This document shows positions 53,008-64,000 of a stretch of DNA of 64,000 nucleotides, one piece after another. The stretch covers positions 558,001-622,000 of the forward strand of contig SRSI01000013.1 in assembly GCA_005656395.1 (NCBI GenBank). Reading direction: 5' to 3'. The first letter of the stretch is position 1. Every line of letters starts with the position of its first letter. The stretch is from Strongyloides papillosus. Lineage: Eukaryota; Nematoda; Chromadorea; Rhabditida; Strongyloididae. The notes under the pieces were generated by a model. The model had not been told where the DNA came from, ran no database searches, and was given only the letters and a program-made list of their open reading frames with translations. A program made the translations under genes and the position numbers.

Positions 53008-56000
53008 CTTCTTTTTTTAAATTAAAAATCTGAAGATTATATTTAAAAGATTTATTTTTTGAATCATCAATTCTTCATAAGCATTCTAAAAAAGAGAATA
53101 TATTTTCAAAATTAAATTTTATTTTTACAATTAATATACAAACGACTTATAATTAAGAAAAGATAATTCAATATTTTAATTATTTTAAATATTATATAAC
53201 ATATAATTAAAAATCGTTGAAATTGTTCTTTGTTTATATAATAAAATACATTAACATAAGTCTTTCAAGTAAGGTATCATACATAATAATTAATGACAAT
53301 GGTATATTATTAAAATATAAAATAGTTATTTTCTACATATTTATAACTTTTTTTAATTATTGTTAACATGATATTATGGTTTATTAATAGAATTTATAGA
53401 GATGTTTTTATATTTATTAACAAAAACCATCTGTTATTCTTATATAAGATATATTTTTTTAGTTTACTAATACATTAAATCATATAACAAAATTTAAGGA
53501 TATACGAATAGTTTTAACATTAAAATATTTAGTACTAAAAAATTAAGGACAAGATATAGTGTAAAAAAAGTTTAGAATTTCAAATTTGATATTCAAAGTA
53601 CTTTACCATAAACTTGTTAGTTGAAATACATTTCAAAACTTTTTGATTTATCCTTACATACTACTAATATATTAAATATCATCTATTTTTGTTACATAAA
53701 TACTGTAATAATATATCTAATTATGTTTAATTTTATTATAAGCTTATAAAAGTCACATTTTAGAGGATAATATAAAAAAGTATGTTATTTGATAGTAAAC
53801 ATACACCCATTCATCTATTTATTAAATGAAGTTTTTGAAATGTTAGATTCATGTAATAAAATAACTTTTTCACGCATACTATATATTAGTAAAATAAATT
53901 AACAAGATTCGTTTGTGTAATGAAATTTATATTAGAAGAAGAAAAAACAATAGCTATAAATATGTCATTTGATAAGGTAATTTGAGTTTGTATAAAAAAA
54001 AAATTTTTGTAAATAATATTTTTAGCATTTTTAAAAATTTTTCACACAGAAACTAAAAGTTTATTATAATTTTTTTAAATATTCGTATATGTGAAAAAAT
54101 AAAACTATTTATAGAAGGCTAAATTTTTTTTAGATATTGTCTTTTCTGTATACTTTAAATGACGTTGTGAAGGAAATAAACATAGAATAATTTTATGTGT
54201 GGTCATTGTTTATTTAAATCAAAAAGTGAATATGAACGTGAATATTCTTTTACTAATATGTAGAATATGTGTACCTAATACTCCCGGAAGCAAAAATAGT
54301 TAATACAATTAGGAGAAGAAGGAAATATAAATATGTTTAATATTTTTTGGAATATAATAAAAAAATAAAAAGAATAAAGAGCAATTAATTAACCTTACAT
54401 AAAAGGGAATAGATGTAAATTTAGGTGTTTTTTCCTAGTTTACAATTCTATTATAAACGATATCGTTTTTTTTATCATAATAGCATTTAATAAATAAAAA
54501 GTTAAAAACAACTTTAAAAATTGAAACATATATCACTTTATACCAAAAAAATATGAATAATCACCTAAAATTATTAGTAGTAAAATAAAATTTGTTAATA
54601 GGTAAAGTATATTGAGATATAAAATTGAAGCATACGATAATTCTCTGGAGATATATACAATTTTTTTTATCAAAATTATAATAATAAAATTCTGGAATTA
54701 GAAAGTATAAAGAAATACCAGAACACTTGCTAATACTATTTCATCGGATATAAAATTGTACAAAAAACACTTTATTTTTCAAAATGATAAACAAAAAACG
54801 CTAAATGAAAAGTAATATTTTAAAATAGATATGTGTAACATTTGATACCATAGTTAAACAAATTTTTTTACAAAATTACATGGCATTTGAAACAATAAAA
54901 AAATTTCATTACTCTAAAAAAATGTTATTTTGTTTTTACAAACCAATTTACATGCGTCATCATACTTTTAAAGTATTTCATTTGATAGTTAATATCAAAA
55001 GAAGTAAAACAACATAAGAGATAAGTATGTAACACTTTTTTTTACATCATTTAAAAAGATTTTGTATCCGTTTAATAGTTATTTAACAATCTTAATTTTT
55101 CATAAAAAATAACAATTCTTTTTTATAAGATAGAAAAAAGGATACCATTTTTATATTACAAAAATAGTAATTTTTTAAAGAAATTTGTTTTTTATCTTGA
55201 TAATCAAGATTATCATATAATCATCTTTTGGCAAATTTTATCTTTACGACGGAGTATAGTCTATAACCTAAACGTAAAATAAGCAAAATATTATCTATCA
55301 TTGGATATACATATTGGGCTTTTTTTACTTTAATTTATTTAAAATTATTGATAAATAAAAATTATTTTTGTAATTGGGGAGAAACTATAGTAAATCATAA
55401 GTTATTTTTTTAAAAGAAATTTGTACAATAACAGTGAGTTTTACAATTTTTTCTATCATTTCAATTTACCACTACACATGAAATAAAACGAAAATTATAA
55501 ATGTTTAAAAGAAATATATATTTAATATGAATTACCTCAAAATATTGAAGTACAACACATTAATTTTATTAGTACCATCAAATAGTTAAATACATGGCAA
55601 TATAATTTTCAAGAAAAATTAAATAGCATAATTTTTGTCATCAAAATCGAAACATACTAATGTTTTTAATGAAATAAAGTGATTTTGAAGAATGTTAGTA
55701 AGAGTATAATAAAACAAATATTGTTAATTAATATTATTACTAAATAAAAAAGAAACCTCATAAAAACAATTGAAATATGACTAATAGTACATTTAAATTT
55801 TTATTAAATACACCAAAGATTACACTAGAACAATAGGAAAAGTAATCAAAAATATTTATGAAAATTCTATCAACATTCATAATTAGCGTGTTCATGTTAT
55901 GTTGTAAAATTTTATATATACATTTTAAATTAGGTTTTTGAAAAATTTTCTATATTTAAATATATCTTATGTCATCATAGGAATATTTTATTATAATAAT

Positions 56001-56313
56001 TTCAAAATATTATTTTCTTTAAAAAATTTATTATCTTCTTGTTTATATGATTATTATGTATATTTTAATTTTGGGATTAAAACAGTGGTGTATATGGTGT
56101 TTTTTTTAAAACTTATTACATTCAAGAGAAAACAATTTTTTTAAAAGAGATATAGTATAATTTTTAATGCCTTCTATATCCATATATCATGTGTTTTATT
56201 TTATATAAGTTTATATCATTATCTTTAAGAGATCATCATAAAAATATAGAAAAAAATATATTTGTCTTCCTAAATGAAATAATAAAATATTGAGTGGAAA
56301 TGTTTTAATTAGA
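53008..56313. other. Intergenic, 3.3 kb
   Basis: Extremely AT-rich. A 21-codon two-exon possibility at 53920 (MKFILEEEKT start) is too short to call. ORF 55938-56144 is a Phe/Tyr/Ile/Leu-rich chance frame. Presumably contains the 5' region of the SPR-like receptor. Confidence 0.4.
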
Positions 56314-56539
56314 ATGATAAGAAGAGAATCAAAAAATAGGGCAACTTGTTATATCACAAATGGTTTTGCAGAAAGTACAAACATTGTAGTTATAGTTATT
56401 GATGAAAATATATTAAATTATGTTGTTTTTGATGAAATGATTGACAATAAGGGGTAATGAACAATTAATTAAAACTTTTATTTAACTTAATGCATTTATG
56501 GTTTGTTCTAGCAAAAAATCATCAAGTTCAATACTTTGA
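56314..56539 (+). CDS. Weak small two-exon gene candidate
   Basis: ATG at 56314, open to a GTAATG donor at 56454, acceptor CTAG at 56510-56511, second exon 56512..56539; 55 aa (starts MIRRESKNRATCYITNGF, ends KKSSSSIL). Residue composition is less biased than chance frames here, but there is no motif and no second line of support. It lies convergent with the Pax gene. Confidence 0.25.
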
Positions 56540-56816
56540 ATATTTAGATAATCTTGTTGTTAAAACAAAAAACTAGTTTACCTAAATATTACAAGAATAA
56601 TTTATTATCATTAATATGCCAAATTTCGCTATTAACCGATAGAATGAATGATGAAAAATGTTTTGAAACAAATTGTTACTAGAAATAATATGTTATTTAA
56701 TATTTACATTCATATGAATCATATTATATTTACCTTCAATACATTCATCATAAATAAAAAAAATTTTTATTTTAAACATAACAATAACAAAAATATTATA
56801 TCTACAAATTAATATG

Positions 56817-57559
56817 TTAACAAAATTTTCCACATTCCTCACTTAATATATATTCTATAGAAAAAATGCACTTTTTTTTCTTTGGAACTTGATTTTGATT
56901 TGGTACCTCATTTGTCCTTTTCATATTTGGAACTGTTTGACTTATTGATATACCAATTGTTTTAAAACTATCTTCAAGTCTAAATTTAGCATTTCTACAA
57001 ATATTTACATCATGGTAACTTGAACCACCTGGACAGGCACATGATGCTGTTCTTGTTTCTTTACCAGTATATGATCCCGTATCTATATATTTACGAATAA
57101 CTTTACTAATACAACTATGTGTTACACCTAAAGAACGAGCAATATCAATTTTTTTAACTCCTGATTTAAAAAGTTCAATAATTTTTTTTCTATCACAATT
57201 AAGTAATGGCCTTCCTGATATGTACGGACGACCAAATCTATTTTTACCAGAAGCTCCAACTATAATTGTAAAAAAATAATATAAAAGTAGATTATAATAT
57301 GTTAAAAAATAATAAATTTACTTGTATCAATTTTTTGTGGTATGATATTTCTTTTAATCATACTTTCATTAGGAGGAAGTGAAAATGAGGTGGTATGATA
57401 ATTAAGTCTAGGTTCAATAGTATCTTGACAACCAATTGTTCCATAATTTATTGGCATAGGATAAATATTATTTCCCTTAAAATATAGATATTTTTTTTCA
57501 AAAAGATACTTTGAATATGTATCGAACCAATTATATTGTCCATAATTATTTCCTAGCAT
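56817..57559 (-). CDS. Pax-type transcription factor with only the PAI half of the paired domain (npax-like)
   Basis: Exons 57559..57322 and 57259..56817 (62-bp intron, phase 1), 226 aa. The second exon opens with GASGKNRFGRPYISGRPLL, the beta-turn and first helix of a paired domain; then KSGVKKIDIARSLGVTHSCIS and KVIRKYIDTGSYTGKE complete the PAI helix-turn-helix. There is no RED subdomain and no homeodomain. Near the C-terminus KKKKCIFSIEYILSEE contains an eh1/octapeptide-like FSIEYIL that in Pax proteins binds Groucho corepressors. Nematodes have a small set of such PAI-only factors (npax genes); which one this is is open. Likely a DNA-binding repressor. Confidence 0.85.
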
Positions 57560-58242
57560 ACTTCTACAACACTTTAATAAATATTTGAAAATTTTTATTT
57601 TAATACATAGGTAGGTATAAATTAAACAGTAACCAACTTCTGTCTCCTTCTTTTATATATCATTTTTCTCTGAGTCTGTTCTAAAAATTTAATAATTTTT
57701 TAGTGAACCAGTAATCACAAATGTGAATTGTAACAATATTACATAAAAAACGAAAATGTTTCTACATAAGTTGGTATATTATTAGGTGTAACATAAATAT
57801 TCTTTTACGTATTTGCATGTCTATAAATCATTAATTTTTTTAATCTTACTGACATTTCTTTTTATCAAAGCTGTGATGAAGGACTTCATTAATCAAAAAT
57901 AAATTGTGTGTTGTTTGTTACTTTCAACAAGTAATTGTCTCAGATTTGAGTTGTTTAAGGAAACCTGATAATACATTTTTATTAAACACCTTCTTTATGT
58001 GATGGCATTTTAAGATAGATGTTGATTAATATGTGAAATAATTTGATTGACGGATTAAGGAATTGAAAAAAATCATCTTCCGCGTGAAAATAACGATAAT
58101 ATTATTGTAAAAAAATTTTTTTATTCATTAAGCTTTTTAAATTTTTACAAAATACATAATTGGTGTATTTTTAAAAGTACTACAAAAATTGATGATTGCG
58201 AAATTTTTATCATACTTTTTTAACTTTGATTAATTGTAATAT
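57560..58242. other. Intergenic upstream of the Pax-type gene
   Basis: About 680 bp between two minus-strand genes: promoter of the Pax-type gene and 3' UTR of the TMEM128-like gene. No ORF seen. Confidence 0.4.
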
Positions 58243-58836
58243 TTATTCATTAAAGGTTATCAAATTTAGAAAACCACATATATTCATAAAGGCAACATAT
58301 GAAAAAAATATTGAGAATAGAGAGAAAATTTTCCATGTACTATAACAGAATAAAAAAGCTCCAATAAAAAATAATATAGATCCTTTCGTCATAATTTTTT
58401 TCCTCTTCCATTCATCACTACTCTTATTTTCTAATTTAACATTATAAATACCCATAAAAATTATACTTGTTATAATTATTATGATACTTGTGTACAAGAA
58501 TGTTTTCTCAACCATAGGACAATTTGTCAAGTGAGAGAAGTCAAACAAAAAAAACATAATCAATAAACATCCAACCCATAATATATCAGCTATATCCGGC
58601 GATTTTCGTAATCTAACTTTGTAAAACCTAAAATAGTTATATCCAATTTTATTATTATTTTTCTCATCCATTTCTTGATTCTTCTTCTTCTTTTCTCGTA
58701 TCTTTCTTTTACTATTATTTTTTGATAAATTTACTTCTGAATTAATATCCTTACTTTCATTACTACTTACACCAGAGTCGTGAGCTCTCAATGTTGGTCT
58801 ACATTGTTTATGCTCCCCCTTTACTTTTGATGTCAT
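58243..58836 (-). CDS. TMEM128-like four-helix membrane protein
   Basis: Single exon, 197 aa. Residues 1-78 are charged and disordered, with a Lys-rich block. Four hydrophobic segments follow: about 83-97 (DILWVGCLLIMFFLFDF), 110-126, 150-163 and 170-190 (IFSLFSIFFSYVAFMNIC). Spacing, the acidic/basic loop between helices 2 and 3, and the Trp before helix 4 resemble TMEM128, an ER membrane protein of unknown function. The match is by eye and moderate; a nematode-specific tetraspan is the alternative. Confidence 0.55.
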   Translation of the reverse strand: MTSKVKGEHKQCRPTLRAHDSGVSSNESKDINSEVNLSKNNSKRKIREKKKKNQEMDEKNNNKIGYNYFRFYKVRLRKSPDIADILWVGCLLIMFFLFDFSHLTNCPMVEKTFLYTSIIIIITSIIFMGIYNVKLENKSSDEWKRKKIMTKGSILFFIGAFLFCYSTWKIFSLFSIFFSYVAFMNICGFLNLITFNE

Positions 58837-59339
58837 ATTTCGTTAAACTTATTGTATATATGTATATTATTGACTTGATATTTAAATTAACAATGATGAC
58901 TGGAAATAGATGTAAATATCACTGAAAAGCACTTCATAATTATATTTAATAATTTTTTAAATAATCTATTAGAACAATAAACGATAATAAGATAATTTTA
59001 AATAATATAAATAGGATTAAAAAAAATTTTATTTACGTAAAAATGACGAATAAGTGTATGTGTTTGTGTAACAAAAATTGAGGAACAAAGAATGCATATG
59101 AAAGAATTTTCCCTCCAAGATAAAATAACCCATATATTTTAATGTGTATGATGGAAAATGGAAGATTAAATTGTGTGCATTATAAAGTAAACATTTTATT
59201 AATCAAAACATTTTAAAAGGAATAAATAAAAAAAGGAAAACCAAAATGTATGTACAATTAAATTTGACTTTTATTATTTTTAATTTTTTCTTTTATCATT
59301 TAAAATTCTTTTTCATATTGATGTGTGAAAAATCTTTTT
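58837..59339. other. Intergenic between TMEM128-like and sax-3 genes
   Basis: About 500 bp, AT-rich; the sax-3 3' UTR begins at 59339 going left, and the TMEM128-like promoter lies near 58840-58950. No ORF; a plus-strand frame at 59246-59434 is antisense to the last sax-3 exon. Confidence 0.45.
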
Positions 59340-62300
59340 TTATACAAAATCTTTTTTGCTACTTGAAGGAAATGACTTTAACCGGGAGGTGGCAGTGCGA
59401 CGTGAACTATTGCCCTCTAAAAAAAATTTATTAACAAAATAAAAAATAAAAAAATTTCTTTTATTACTTTGTTCATATATAATAGAACAATGCATAGTCA
59501 ATTGAAAGTACTTTCAATAATACAAAGAAAAGTTATTTTTTTCATATTCATGGATAATTTTTACCTGTTGAATTATAAAGTGAAGTTGCACTGACACCTA
59601 TACATGATTGTGCATGCTGTTGATTTGATGGTGAGATATTCAAATTATATTGACCGCTTTTATTACTACTTTTTTCTTTCTCAGATAATGATCCTGAGTT
59701 ATACTCTTCATCAGATCCAAAACTTTGATCATGATTATTTAACAAAGAACTTTGTGCACTTTCATCATCTGTATAATTTTCGCGTCCATTTCTATTTCGC
59801 ATCTCATTATACTTTCTATACATTTTTGGTGTTGATGAAACATTCCTTGAATGATCTTTTCTATTTGTTTCATTGTTAGGTAAATTATTATGTGTGAAAA
59901 AACTATTCCTATCATCATTGTTATAATCACCACTGTTGTTCTCTATTCTATCAATATACATTTTTTGTTTTTGGTAGGAACTGTTACTATTATTTCTACC
60001 TCTTGAATGAGACCGTAAATTTTTTATATTGTTAGAGGATACGAGACTTGAGGCAGAATTAGTTTTACAATGAATATAATTACTGGATCTGATACCAGAG
60101 GACTGAAATTAAAGACAACATAAACAATAGATATGACGACAACCATATATAATATAAATTAACATACATCATAATCTCTAGAAACTTGTACGTAATTTCC
60201 CGTATCAAATTTATCATCATTACTATTTATGTTATCATCATTTGGCGGTCTATCACGACTTGTATTTCTTTTGTATCTGTTAATAGAATTAATGCTTCCA
60301 ATTGATTGATTAAACCGTCTTGCTGTATTTTGTTTACTCATATCAAACATACAAAAATTAGGTGGTGGTTCTTGAGGGACTGGAGCTAATGGTATTTGTG
60401 GACTCCTATCATTTGTATTAGGCATAATTAATGTTGTTGTTGCATATGGACTAGGGTCATCCCCGTACTTTCTCCTACTGTATGTATTAGATAATGATGG
60501 AAAAGCAGCATATGAATATTGATGCGGGGAAGCAGACCGTGTAATTGAATTATTTCCCATCCCGACAAATGAGTCAATTGGATATGTCGGGACTGCCGGA
60601 CATCTTTGTAATGTTTGAGTTGTAAATGGATCATGATAATGTCCATTAACACTTTGGTCAATAGTTCCATTAGGATTATACTGACCCCCATAATTACCAT
60701 GACCCATCCATAAACCATCATTTCCAGAAAAATGAACACTTCCATCATTAATTTTGATAAATGGCATTCCCATATGATTGTTTGCTTTCCCATTTGATGA
60801 TTTTTTCCATCGATACCATACACAAGCCAAAAAAAGTGTTATAAAAAGCCATAATGTAAAACCAATAACAGCAACAACCCAAGGTTTAGATAAATAACCT
60901 ATGAGACCGGATGATTTATTAGAATTTGCTAGTAAAATATGATTTTGTAATGTCTCCTCATTCATTGTTACTCTCTCTGTTCCATGGAATATACCTATAC
61001 CTTCAATTGTTCTAGCAGCAACACGTATCTTATACTCTTTGCCAGGTGTAAGATAATACAATGTAACACTCCCAGCTCTTTCATTTGTTGTAATATTTCT
61101 TGTATAATCATCACCAGTTATTAAAATATAATATCCTTTTAAAATACCATTCAAACCTTCAGATGGTGGAGGACGCCATGAAATACGTAATGTTGTCATA
61201 TTTAACATTCTAACCTTAACATCAGTTGGTGACGATGTTGGTACAGACTCTTTAGTTGTGCCATCCATTGAATTTGATGGCATACCCTGAACTGTTCTAT
61301 GATATGGTATCATAAAAAATTCATATGTGGTAAATGGCTTTAATCCATTAACTATTGCACTTTCAACGAGTGATGATGTTACATTTATAAATGTTTGTTG
61401 GGGTGTTAATGGAGGCCCACGCCATTTTATATAATATCCCTGAATTAATGGTTCATCTTTTTTACGTTTCCATGATAATTGGATGGCTGATGAATTTAGA
61501 ACTCTTACTTCTTCTAATTTAATAAGTTGTTCAGAACCTAGACGTTGCCTAGCTAATTCAAGACTTAATTGAATTGTTGATAAAAATGTGGTATTATTTT
61601 TACTTATTTTTGTATATACAACAGAACTTATATCTGACGGTGGTCCAATACCATTAGTATTTTCTGCTCTAACAACAAATACATATGTACAATTTGGTTT
61701 GAGATTTTTAACTTTAAAAGAATTGGATGGAATATAATCTGGAATATTAAACCAAGTCTCACCAATTTCAGGACTATAATATTGTAATATGTAACCCGAT
61801 ACCATATTTGCTCCAGTCTTATCTGGCAATGCCCAATCCAATTGGACAGTGGTATCAGTAATATTAGATGCAATTGGTTTCCCTGGGGCACTTGGTAATG
61901 TTGAGGCATCTGGCATTCTTTGAAAATGAACATTCGGATTGGAATGTTCCTCGACAACTAAATAAGCAGTCCACGTTGATTCCCCATCATTATTTTTTGC
62001 TCTACAAGTATATACTCCAGTATCAGATTTCATTAAATTAAAGATTTGTAATGAACCTGAGGGAAGTTGCCTGAATCTTTCATCATAACTTGGATTTTTT
62101 GTATCCTGTAATTCAATAACATTACCATCTTTCAACCAATTAATAACTAATGGTGAATTTCCTGTTGCTTGGCATGGTAAAAGTGCATTTCCTGAGACAA
62201 GTAAAGTTTGATTCATATGACCATATTTTATTAATGGTGGTGGGTTTCCAGAAAGAGCTAGAAAAAAACAATGATAATATATTTATAAAAAAGATGAAAA

Positions 62301-64000
62301 TATGTTTACTTTTATTTATACAATCTTTAAGATGTGGATTATAAGTACAGGAAAAGGCTAGAATAGTAGCTAAATCTAATATATTAAATACCATACTAAT
62401 ATATACACATTTGTTTTAATTTAAAATTTTCCTTATCAACTTGAGAATATTATAAGAATGATGGAGTAATTTTAATGGTAGTAGATGAAAATAGTAAAAG
62501 AATATATGATGTATGAATACCTAAATATATAATGCATACAAATGAGCTAAATATAAAAGTTTAAAGAGACAAAATAATTTGGTACTATAAATGTGTCCAC
62601 CCTTTTTATGGTATAAAAACATGTGAAATAAAAAGGTAAAAGTATGCATATATTCTTTTTCAATTTAATTTACATGAGTAATAATAATATTGTTTTCATT
62701 ATAATAATAATACTATCAAAATCTTCATTTGACACTCTTAGAAAAATGACATTGAAAGAGAACACTACACTCTGAGTCACTTAATAAACTAATATAGAAA
62801 TCTAAAACTATGTTTTTGTTTGATGTTATGTTAATATAATGCATCGCTACACATTAACATGATAATAAGATAAAGTGAATGAACCATGATATTTGTGAGA
62901 AAAAAGAAAAACTATACCTTTTGATATTACTTTAAGTAACGCTTCCGCTTTAGATGATCCTGCTGAATTGATAGCAGCGCAAATATAATTGCCCTCATCA
63001 TCTAATCGTATATCTGTGATTAATAAATCACCATCATTAGTAACTTTGAGGCGTCCATCCGATGATGTTTTTCCTTGAAATATTGTAACATCTTGTTGTG
63101 ATTCTTTTGACCAAAAAATGTCAGGTTTTGGCATACCTGTTGTTTTACATTCAAAATATGCCGTCTCACCAGCTTTTATCTCGACATTTTGTGGTTTTTT
63201 TACAAATTTTGGTTGGGAATGAACTTTAAGGATTGCCGTTGTCTCAATTCGACCGGCAGAATTTTCTGCTATACAAATATATTCACCAGTGTCATTTAAT
63301 TGAACATTCTGGATGGTGAGACCTTTATTATTTGGATGAATGTATGCTCTACCAACTGGCATTGCTTCACCACTTTTTTTAAATGTAATACTTGGCATAG
63401 GATCTCCAGAAGCTTGACAATCAAAAAATACAGATGATCCAATTTCAGCTGTCCTATCTCTAGGTGGTACAATAAAACTTGGTTTTGCATGAACTGATAA
63501 TTTTGCTTGATTAGATTCTCTTGTACCAGCAGCATTTAATGCAACACATTGATAATTTCCAGCATCACTTTTTTGAACATTTTCAATAATTAAATTCCCA
63601 TGGGGATGAACAGTTATACGACTATCCTCTTGTGGTTTAATCTCCTTATTCTCCTTTTTCCAATATATTTCAGGTTCTGGAAATCCTTTTGGTGGGGAAC
63701 ATTCCATTATTGCTCTTGATCCAATAACGACGTTAACATTCCTTGGACGAGTTTTAAAATCATCTTTTAATGAAGCTACACGTACAGTTGCGTCTTGTGA
63801 TCTTGTTTCACCATATTCATTTTTAGCTACGCAATAATATGTACCCGTATCAGCTTCTTTACCAGATGTGATAACTTTTAGTAAAAATAAACTCCCCGAA
63901 TTAAGTAAAATACGATGAATATTTGCACCCATTTTAACAGGTTCACCATTTTTATACCATGTTATATTTGAATTTTCATCCTGTACTCGACATGGTAATG
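59340..64000 (-). CDS. sax-3: SAX-3/Roundabout axon-guidance receptor, N-terminus beyond the window
   Basis: Exons on the minus strand: >64000..62918, 62257..60168, 60102..59565 and 59416..59340; about 1261 residues visible (C. elegans SAX-3 is about 1270), so only the signal peptide and start of Ig1 are missing. Order: rest of Ig1, Ig2 (after KDDFKTRPRNVNVV), Ig3, Ig4, Ig5, three fibronectin-III domains (first after APGKPIASN, third after PTDVKVRML), one transmembrane helix (about 60885-60807, WVVAVIGFTLWLFITLFLAC), then a cytoplasmic tail. The tail has PYATTTLIM, the Abl-target tyrosine motif of Robo proteins, and a Pro-rich IPLAPVPQEPPP. Slit receptor for repulsive guidance. The final 77-bp exon encodes 25 residues ending KKDFV. 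Confidence 0.93.
62258..62917 (-). other. sax-3: Large sax-3 intron
   Basis: 660-bp intron between the Ig4 and Ig5 exons (GTATAG donor, TTTTCTAG acceptor, phase 1), about ten times the usual size here. It contains no coding sequence that I see; it may hold regulatory elements. Confidence 0.8.

Noticed and set aside
53920..54030. Two-exon 21-codon possibility (MKFILEEEKT start)
   Set aside because: Splice sites look good but the product is too short to distinguish from chance.
55938..56144. 68-codon ORF
   Set aside because: Phe/Tyr/Ile/Leu-rich translation typical of chance frames in AT-only DNA; no splice or motif support.

Overview
The window is eukaryotic and very AT-rich. Gaps run at roughly 20% GC by eye and exons are higher. 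Introns are mostly 40-60 bp with GTAAGT-like donors and T-rich TTTTAG acceptors. Several start codons sit just downstream of a TTTTTAG that could be a spliced-leader acceptor. The gene set (zyx-1, sax-3/Robo, pink-1, vig-1, a PAI-only Pax protein, sex-peptide-receptor-like and allatostatin-C-like GPCRs, a DEG/ENaC channel) is nematode. The extreme AT content and compact introns suggest a clade IV worm such as Strongyloides or Parastrongyloides. That placement is inference; no database search was run.

Layout. 1-3148 (+): 3'-most part of an SLK/LOK-type Ste20 kinase. 4215-5549 (+): beta-1,4-galactosyltransferase family enzyme with a signal-anchor first exon. 5820-7602 (+): PINK1. 9136-11544 (-): DEG/ENaC channel. 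13246-14248 (+): aldo-keto reductase. 14695-16073 (+): threonine/serine dehydratase with ACT domain. 17837-18094 (+): possible small gene. 18839-19868 (+): VIG-1/SERBP1. 20529-27017 (-): zyxin, with a long form, a LIM-only short form and an overlapping second reading frame. 28161-29609 and 30251-32036 (+): tandem secreted MAM-like genes. 32252-33570 (-): NDUFA9. 34416-35321 (+): glutamate-cysteine ligase modifier subunit. 37209-38458 (+): RMND5/GID2. 38643-39589 (-): R-Ras/M-Ras-like GTPase. 39590-46330: gene desert. 46331-46709 (+): small Cys-containing candidate gene. 49632-50866 (+) and 51242-53007 (-): two neuropeptide GPCRs. 56314-56539 (+): weak small candidate. 56817-57559 (-): PAI-only Pax protein. 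58243-58836 (-): TMEM128-like membrane protein. 59340-64000 (-): SAX-3/Robo, lacking its N-terminus at the window edge.

The genes are individually regulated metazoan genes, not an operon. Functional themes recur: adhesion and guidance (zyxin, Robo, the SLK kinase, Ras), mitochondrial and redox function (PINK1, NDUFA9, GCLM, aldo-keto reductase) and neuropeptide signalling.

The most unusual signal is in zyx-1. The first three coding exons of the long form (26128-25324, minus strand) are open in two frames across both introns. One frame continues into zyxin. The other has its own ATG in an upstream exon (26948) and its own stop (25324), encoding an Arg/Tyr-rich 175-residue protein. GC in these exons is about 40-46% and falls to about 21% right after the alternative frame's stop, as expected if two proteins constrain the same bases. 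All intron boundaries below were placed by reading splice consensus and phase; none has transcript support here.
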